This document shows, piece after piece, positions 56,270 to 64,000 of a stretch of DNA of 64,000 nucleotides. Under the pieces are notes generated by a model. That model searched no databases. It worked only from the letters and a program-made list of their open reading frames with translations, and was not told where the DNA came from. Source of the stretch: Mycobacterium sp. (lineage in GTDB: Bacteria > Actinomycetota > Actinomycetes > Mycobacteriales > Mycobacteriaceae); assembly GCA_025965895.1 (NCBI GenBank), contig JAOPWC010000074.1, forward strand, positions 1 to 64,000, given 5' to 3'. Within the stretch, counting starts at the first letter, position 1. Each line of letters starts with the position of its first letter. A program made the position numbers and the translations under genes.

Positions 56270-57904
56270 TCAGGGCTTCACCGGCGCCGAGAACCGCTCC
56301 AGCTGAGCGGGCGGCCCGTCGGGCGATGGCGGAGGCAGCTCCAGCGCCACCCCGTCGATCACCCACATCACGGCCGAGCTCTCCCTGTCGAAGTTCAACG
56401 TGCCGTGCTGGAAGTTCTGCACGATCCACTCCGGCTCTTCAATCTCGCCGCTGGTGGGCAGACCGAGCGGGCCACGCTCGAAGCCCTGGCCCGCCCACGC
56501 GTCATAGATCGCGCCGAGGACCGGTGCGGCGCCGGTCTGCGGTGACCAATAGATCGCCCCGTGGTTGAACCGCACATAGCGGGTCGGGCCGTCGCCCGAC
56601 GTCTCCGGTGTCGTCGGCGCTCCCAGCGGACCATTCATGGCGCCGGTGGCCTGCCACCGGTTGTAGATCGCGCCCCCGCGCAGTGACTCGGCCAGGTCCC
56701 CGGGGCCGGCGGGTTGGTTGAACCTGGCTGCGATGTCGCGGATCTCGTTCAGCGCCGCGTAACCGGCGTTGCCCGGACAGTCGGTGTTTCCGACGTCACG
56801 GTGAGCGAAGATCGTCGGCAGCGTCGGGGTCGCGCCCGCCGGGAAGAACGTGAACGAGCCGCCCTGCGATGGCAACGGCACGGTGCCCTTCGGGTTGACG
56901 CCGTCCATCGCGAGCCGCCAGCCCAGCAATCGGCCGACCGAGCGGATCATTATCGGCGTCGGCGGCACCGTCTGGAAGTCGCCGATCATCGCGACGGCCC
57001 ACGTGTTCTTGTTGAACCCGCCGGTGTGCGAGCCTTCCACCGGCTTGGTGATGCCCCCGAACCGTCCCTCGAACACCTGGCCGTACTTGTCCACCAGCGC
57101 GTTGTAGGCGATGTCGCACCAGCCCAGCGTGCGGGTGTGATAGACGTAGATCGACTTGATGATCTGCGCCGAGTCCTCCGGCGAATAGTCGTTGCTTCCG
57201 GCGGTGTGGTGCACGATGCCCGCGCGAATCCCGTTGTCGTATAGCGGGTTTCCGCATCGCATCGACTCGTCGGCGCCCCACTGTGCTCGGCTGATGATGT
57301 TGGGTGGTTGCCCGGGGGCGTAGACGCCGGTCGGCGGCGACCATGTCATGTCGGCCGGAGCCTGCGGCGGGGTGATCAGCACCGCGTTGAGGTTCTGCCC
57401 GAACGGCCGCTCGAGGTTGGCAGGCACGTAGCCCAGCCCCGGCTTGGCCTCCTTCGGTACCGTGGTGCGCTGTGGCGCCCCCCCGGGCGTCACCGGGCGA
57501 CTGATTGCGATCTGCACCGCGGTCGTCTTGCCCACGAACACCGGTTCGGTGCCGCGCGGGCCGTGGTTGTCGGCTCCGGTGAAGCCGCCGGATTCCTCGC
57601 TTTCGGCCCGATACCAGGGGCCCCACGAGCCGTCGGGCCGCTTGGCGCGCACCTGGGCCCTCGTGCCCGTCATGTCGGCGGCCGTGAGCGCCACCATCGA
57701 GAACGGCGTGGGCTGGCTGACTTCTCGGATCGTGATGCCGGCGCCGATACCGGTCAGCGGCTGCTGGGCGAGTTCGGTCTGCATCGATGCGGCCGGACGC
57801 TTGTCGCCCTCCCCGGGGATTCCGTCAATCGCCCACGGCAGCAACAGCAGGGTCGCCGCGATCGCAGTGAACGCGATCGACGGTGCTGGGCGACGACACG
57901 GCAC
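56270..57904 (-). CDS. Peptidoglycan amidase with LGFP repeats (Rv3811-like)
   Basis: A 544-residue exported protein. A signal peptide is followed by a leader domain, then the Amidase_2/PGRP domain: NIISRAQWGADESMRCG, GIVHHTAGSNDYSPEDSAQI (zinc His), HTRTLGWCDIAYNALVDKYG and IFAHRDVGNTDCPGNAGY (second His and Cys). The C-terminus has LGFP-type repeats (GPLGAPTT, RGPLGLPTSGE, AIYWSPQTGA) that bind cell-wall sugars. It cuts N-acetylmuramoyl-L-alanine bonds outside the cell. It lies next to erp in the same direction. Confidence 0.92.
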   Translation of the reverse strand: MPCRRPAPSIAFTAIAATLLLLPWAIDGIPGEGDKRPAASMQTELAQQPLTGIGAGITIREVSQPTPFSMVALTAADMTGTRAQVRAKRPDGSWGPWYRAESEESGGFTGADNHGPRGTEPVFVGKTTAVQIAISRPVTPGGAPQRTTVPKEAKPGLGYVPANLERPFGQNLNAVLITPPQAPADMTWSPPTGVYAPGQPPNIISRAQWGADESMRCGNPLYDNGIRAGIVHHTAGSNDYSPEDSAQIIKSIYVYHTRTLGWCDIAYNALVDKYGQVFEGRFGGITKPVEGSHTGGFNKNTWAVAMIGDFQTVPPTPIMIRSVGRLLGWRLAMDGVNPKGTVPLPSQGGSFTFFPAGATPTLPTIFAHRDVGNTDCPGNAGYAALNEIRDIAARFNQPAGPGDLAESLRGGAIYNRWQATGAMNGPLGAPTTPETSGDGPTRYVRFNHGAIYWSPQTGAAPVLGAIYDAWAGQGFERGPLGLPTSGEIEEPEWIVQNFQHGTLNFDRESSAVMWVIDGVALELPPPSPDGPPAQLERFSAPVKP

Positions 57905-58024
57905 GGCACGATGTTGCGTATGAGGCCACTGTTACCAGTGTTTCGACACGGCGTGTCGCAGGCCAACCTGCGACGGCACCGCAGAGCCGAGGGGGGGCCC
58001 TGCGGTGCCGATCCTCCAGCAGGC

Positions 58025-58846
58025 TCAGCCGCCGGCCGAGGGCGGCGGGGGTGCCGGTGCGGCCGCTGCCGCGGGTGCACCGGACTTGATCGCCCCCATG
58101 ATCGACGGCATCAGGACGCCCTTCAGCAGGTCGATTCCCTGGCTGACGCCCAATTGATTGGCGGCCTGCGAGAGGTCGCTCATCAGGCCTCCGCCACCGC
58201 TGGCTGCCGGGGCGGCGGCCAGCGACGGGTCACCCAGGATGGGATACGTGCCGGCCAGGCCGGGATCGCCGATCGGCGCCCCGCCCAGGCCTGAGGCAGA
58301 CCCGATCGGGCTTGTCAGCGCGGCATTCGGCCCGGCCAGCGCCCCCGCCGCCGGGGCGGTGAGGCCCGGTGTTGCGGTGGGGCTCGTCAGCCCCGGGTTG
58401 GTCAGCGACGGGTCGGTCAGCGACGGCGTTGTCGCGGTGACTGGCGGCACGGACAGTCCGGGCGTGGTCATGGCGGGCATCGCGCCCGCCGGTGTCGTCA
58501 ACCCCGGCGCGGCGGCTCCGGGCGCGGCCAGCCCAGGAGTGGTCAGGCTGCCCGGCGTCGTCAATCCCGGCATGCTGGTGGTCGTGGCGGACGACGGGCC
58601 GGTGATGCTGGAGGGCATGTTGGGAACAACGATGCCGAACTGCGACAGCCCCTGCTGCAGGGCGGACATCAGTTCGTTGGGCAGGTCGGTGATCTGCGCG
58701 GCCTGGACAAACTCGTGGTGCTGCGGCGCGGGCGTGCCGCCCGCCGTCAATTCAGACACAGCGATGACTGCGAATGGACTTGCGACGGCCAGGGCGGCGA
58801 CTGCGCTCGTGGCTGTCGAAAGCCTGCGTCGACGTCGGTTCGGCAC
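58025..58846 (-). CDS. erp: Exported repetitive protein Erp
   Basis: A 273-residue surface protein from GTG 58846 (GGAG 8 bases before; ATG 58861 is less likely). It starts MPNRRRRRLSTATSAVAALA as in M. tuberculosis Erp (PirG, Rv3810), with a signal sequence. The conserved N-terminal block is QAAQITDLPNELMSALQQGL. A central array of PGLTxP-type repeats is less regular than in M. tuberculosis. The conserved C-terminal block is AGTYPILGDPSLAAAP, GIDLLKGVLMPSIMGAI. Erp is a virulence- and envelope-associated protein whose repeat region varies between species. Confidence 0.95.
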   Translation of the reverse strand: MPNRRRRRLSTATSAVAALAVASPFAVIAVSELTAGGTPAPQHHEFVQAAQITDLPNELMSALQQGLSQFGIVVPNMPSSITGPSSATTTSMPGLTTPGSLTTPGLAAPGAAAPGLTTPAGAMPAMTTPGLSVPPVTATTPSLTDPSLTNPGLTSPTATPGLTAPAAGALAGPNAALTSPIGSASGLGGAPIGDPGLAGTYPILGDPSLAAAPAASGGGGLMSDLSQAANQLGVSQGIDLLKGVLMPSIMGAIKSGAPAAAAAPAPPPPSAGG

Positions 58847-59083
58847 GGGAAGTCTCCTCAATGTGGACTACATATCTGCTGGAAATGTGCGTCAGTACGT
58901 GCGGACGACAGACGTTGAGCCTCACCCGCCAATGCCAACGTCTCCGATGGTACTGATGTGACTGGCGAGGCTAGAGTGACGAGATCGAATTGTGAGGTAA
59001 TCGCGACCTTGGGGCGTTGACGACGACGACCCCGCCGGGCCGTTGCGGCGTGGCGGGTTGTCCAGTGTGGTCGGATACCCTAG

Positions 59084-62171
<3,088 letters not shown>

Positions 62172-62175
<4 letters not shown>

Positions 62176-62696
62176 CCCAAACCTCCGTGCCCCATGGCGA
62201 ACTCGCCGTGCTGGTGGCTGTGCAGTCGGCGCTGGCCGGTCGCCCCGGTGTGCTCGCCGCGGCGCGCGCGATGTCGCATTTCGGCGAGCACAGCGCCGGC
62301 TGGGTGGCACTGTCCGTGCTCGGCGCGGTGCTGCAGCCCCGGCGCCGCCGGGAGTGGCTGATCGCGGCCGCGGGCGCGTTCGTCGCCCACGCCGCCGCGG
62401 TGCTGATCAAACGGGTGGTGCGCAGGCAGCGTCCGCGCGATCCCGCGGTCGTCGTCAACGTCGGCACACCGAGCGCGTTGAGTTTCCCCTCCGCGCACGC
62501 CACCTCGACCACGGCGGCCTCGATGCTCACGGCCCCACTCACAGGCCTGCCCCTGCCGGCGCTGCTGGTGCCGCCGATGGCGCTGTCCCGCATGATCCTC
62601 GGCGTGCACTACCCGAGTGACGTATTGACTGGTGTGGTGGTGGGCGCGGTTGTCGCCAAAGCAGTGCAAAAGCTTTCAGGAGCACACGATGAGTGA
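62172..62696 (+). CDS. PAP2-family phosphatase (Rv3807c-like)
   Basis: A 174-residue membrane phosphatase from ATG 62172 (ATGA overlap with glfT2). The three PAP2 motifs are KRVVRRQRPRDP, SFPSAHATSTTAA and SRMILGVHYPSDVLTG. It probably removes the 5-phosphate from decaprenylphosphoryl-5-phosphoribose made by the next enzyme, on the way to DPA. That role is proposed for Rv3807c by position and is inference here. Its 3' end overlaps ubiA by 8 bases. Confidence 0.92.
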
Positions 62697-63603
62697 GGAA
62701 GCGGCGCCGGTCACCGGCCCGCCGAGCAGCCTGGCTGCCGGAATCGTCAAGGCGATCCGGCCCCGGCAATGGGTCAAGAACCTGCTGGTGCTGGTCGCAC
62801 CCCTGGCCGCGCTCGGCGGCGGCGTACGGTACGACTACGTCGACATGCTGGCGAGGGTGGCGATCGCCTTCGTCGCATTCAGCCTCGCCGCGTCGGCGGT
62901 GTACCTGATCAACGACGTACGCGACGTGGAGGCCGACCGCGCGCACCCAACGAAGCGGTTCAGGCCGATTGCCGCCGGTGTGGTGCCCGAGTGGATGGCG
63001 TACACGCTGGCCGTCGTGCTCGGGCTTGCGTCGCTGGCCATTGCGTGGATGGTCACGCCGAACCTGGCGCTGGTGATGGCGATCTACATCGGCATCCAAC
63101 TCGCCTACTGCTTCGGGCTGAAACACCAGGCGGTGCTGGACCTGTGCATCGTGTCGTCGGGCTTCTTGATCCGCGCAATCGCGGGCGGTGTGGCCACGAA
63201 CATCCCGCTGTCGCAATGGTTTCTGCTGGTCATGGCCTTCGGATCGCTGTTCATGGCGGCCGGGAAGCGCTACGCCGAGCTCCAGCTGTCCGAACGCACC
63301 GGCGCGAAGATCCGCAAGTCGCTGGAGAGCTACACCGGAACCTATCTGCGGTTCGTCTGGACGATGTCGGCGACGGCGGTCGTGGTGTGCTACGGGCTGT
63401 GGGCGTTCGAGCGCGATGGCCACTCCGGGTCGTGGTTCGTGGTCTCGATGATCCCGTTCACGATCGCGATCCTGCGGTACGCGGTCGACGTCGACGGTGG
63501 CATGGCCGGCGAACCCGAGGAAATCGCGCTGCGTGACCGGGTGCTGCAACTGCTCGCGCTGGCGTGGATAGGAACGGTCTGTGCGGCCGTCGTCTTCAGC
63601 TAG
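62689..63603 (+). CDS. ubiA: Decaprenyl-phosphate phosphoribosyltransferase (DPPR synthase)
   Basis: A 304-residue UbiA-superfamily membrane enzyme from ATG 62689 (AGGAG 6 bases before). About nine helices. The first Asp-rich motif is VYLINDVRDVEADRAHPTKR (N-D-x2-D-x3-D) and the second is in the CFGLKHQAVLDLCIVSSGFL loop. It joins phosphoribosyl pyrophosphate to decaprenyl phosphate, the first step to the arabinose donor DPA. Mutations in it contribute to ethambutol resistance. Orthologue of Rv3806c. aftB starts inside its last codons. Confidence 0.95.
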   Translation: MSEEAAPVTGPPSSLAAGIVKAIRPRQWVKNLLVLVAPLAALGGGVRYDYVDMLARVAIAFVAFSLAASAVYLINDVRDVEADRAHPTKRFRPIAAGVVPEWMAYTLAVVLGLASLAIAWMVTPNLALVMAIYIGIQLAYCFGLKHQAVLDLCIVSSGFLIRAIAGGVATNIPLSQWFLLVMAFGSLFMAAGKRYAELQLSERTGAKIRKSLESYTGTYLRFVWTMSATAVVVCYGLWAFERDGHSGSWFVVSMIPFTIAILRYAVDVDGGMAGEPEEIALRDRVLQLLALAWIGTVCAAVVFS

Positions 63604-64000
63604 CCAACCGGCTCCGACGGAGCTGACCACCAGGGCCAGCCTGTGGATCAGCGTGCTGGCGGTCGCGCTGCTGTTCGGCTGGGGGGCGTGGCAGCGGCGC
63701 TGGATCGCCGACGACGGGCTGATTGTGCTGCGCACGGTGCGCAATCTGCTCGTCGGTAACGGCCCGGTGTTCAATGCCGGGGAACGCGTCGAGGCCAACA
63801 CCTCGACGTTGTGGACCTACCTGATGTACCTGGGCGGCTGGGTCGGCGGCCCGGTGCGGCTGGAATACGTTGCGCTGGTGATGACCCTGATGCTGTCGGT
63901 GCTCGGCGTCGTGCTGCTCATGCTCGGCGCGGCGCGGTTGTACGCACCCGCCCTCGTCGGCCGGCGGGCACTGATGCTGCCGGCCGGCGCGCTGGTCTAC
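63581..64000 (+). CDS. aftB: Arabinofuranosyltransferase AftB, 5' part
   Basis: The GTG at 63581 (AGGAA 7 bases before) overlaps ubiA by 23 bases. The first 140 codons are in the window, running off the right edge. SLWISVLAVALLFGWGAW is the first helix, and WQRRWIADDGLIVLRTVRNL carries the catalytic-type Asp pair of GT-C enzymes. NAGERVEANTSTLWTYLMYL and LYAPALVGRRALMLPAGALV follow Rv3805c AftB closely. AftB adds the terminal beta-1,2-arabinofuranose of arabinogalactan from DPA outside the membrane. Confidence 0.93.
   Translation, partial: MRPSSSASQPAPTELTTRASLWISVLAVALLFGWGAWQRRWIADDGLIVLRTVRNLLVGNGPVFNAGERVEANTSTLWTYLMYLGGWVGGPVRLEYVALVMTLMLSVLGVVLLMLGAARLYAPALVGRRALMLPAGALVY

Overview
The window is high-GC actinobacterial DNA from a mycobacterium. 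The evidence is a set of lineage-specific cell-envelope and regulatory genes: erp, glf, glfT2, the ubiA-type DPPR synthase and aftB, ethA/ethR, espR, whiB6, an H-NS-like protein and a mycobacterial gltBD. From gltB (17.2 kb) to aftB (end of window) the gene order is that of M. tuberculosis Rv3859c down to Rv3805c, read in the opposite direction, with losses and insertions. A DinB3-type polymerase, a Mn-type SodA (Gln145) and a copper cluster suggest an environmental, non-tuberculous species. No species can be named from the sequence alone.

Region 1-9.9 kb is accessory DNA: an rtcB tail fragment, an orphan SIR2-domain protein (candidate anti-phage NADase), a pentapeptide-repeat protein with a channel-like C-terminus, a frameshifted phage terminase small subunit with two small phage-like genes, a DUF2971 protein, a kinase stub, a DUF4352 lipoprotein, a two-helix membrane protein and an HNH/REP13E12-type remnant. 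Two tRNA 3'-end-like segments (5481-5508 and 9491-9518) are candidate integration scars. Region 10.0-16.8 kb holds a TauD-like oxygenase, the divergent whiB6/espM pair with inverted repeats between them, a solitary ctaD, and a two-gene operon facing a TetR gene across a palindromic operator.

Region 17.2-30 kb: gltBD (glutamate synthase), a 46-codon gene, an F420-type oxidoreductase, a PHP-domain protein, a TetR regulator, dinB in tandem with ethR, ethA (with a direct-repeat operator), and rraA. Region 30-45 kb: hns-like gene, a copper operon (copD, copC, ycnI and a membrane protein, two of them frameshifted), a DUF6474 gene, a secreted protein, an ImmA/IrrE peptidase with a membrane partner, espR, a decayed stretch where Rv3848 would lie, an Rv3847-like gene, sodA, msrA with an in-frame stop, a DnaA-box cluster, rhodanese, DUF4328, glpQ1, an LCP ligase and a CPBP protease.

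Region 45-64 kb: pheA and a phosphatase, an Rv3836-type zincin, an Rv3835-type protein, ankyrin, serS, a frameshifted hydrolase, an MBL-Rieske protein, two PlsC acyltransferases joined to a HAD phosphatase by a MIRU-like tandem repeat, a peptidoglycan amidase, erp, and the arabinogalactan operon glf-glfT2-PAP2-ubiA-aftB, whose genes overlap. The operon makes UDP-Galf, polymerises galactan, and makes and uses decaprenyl-phospho-arabinose. At least five genes carry single frameshifts or stops. These are either real decay or sequencing errors and cannot be told apart here.
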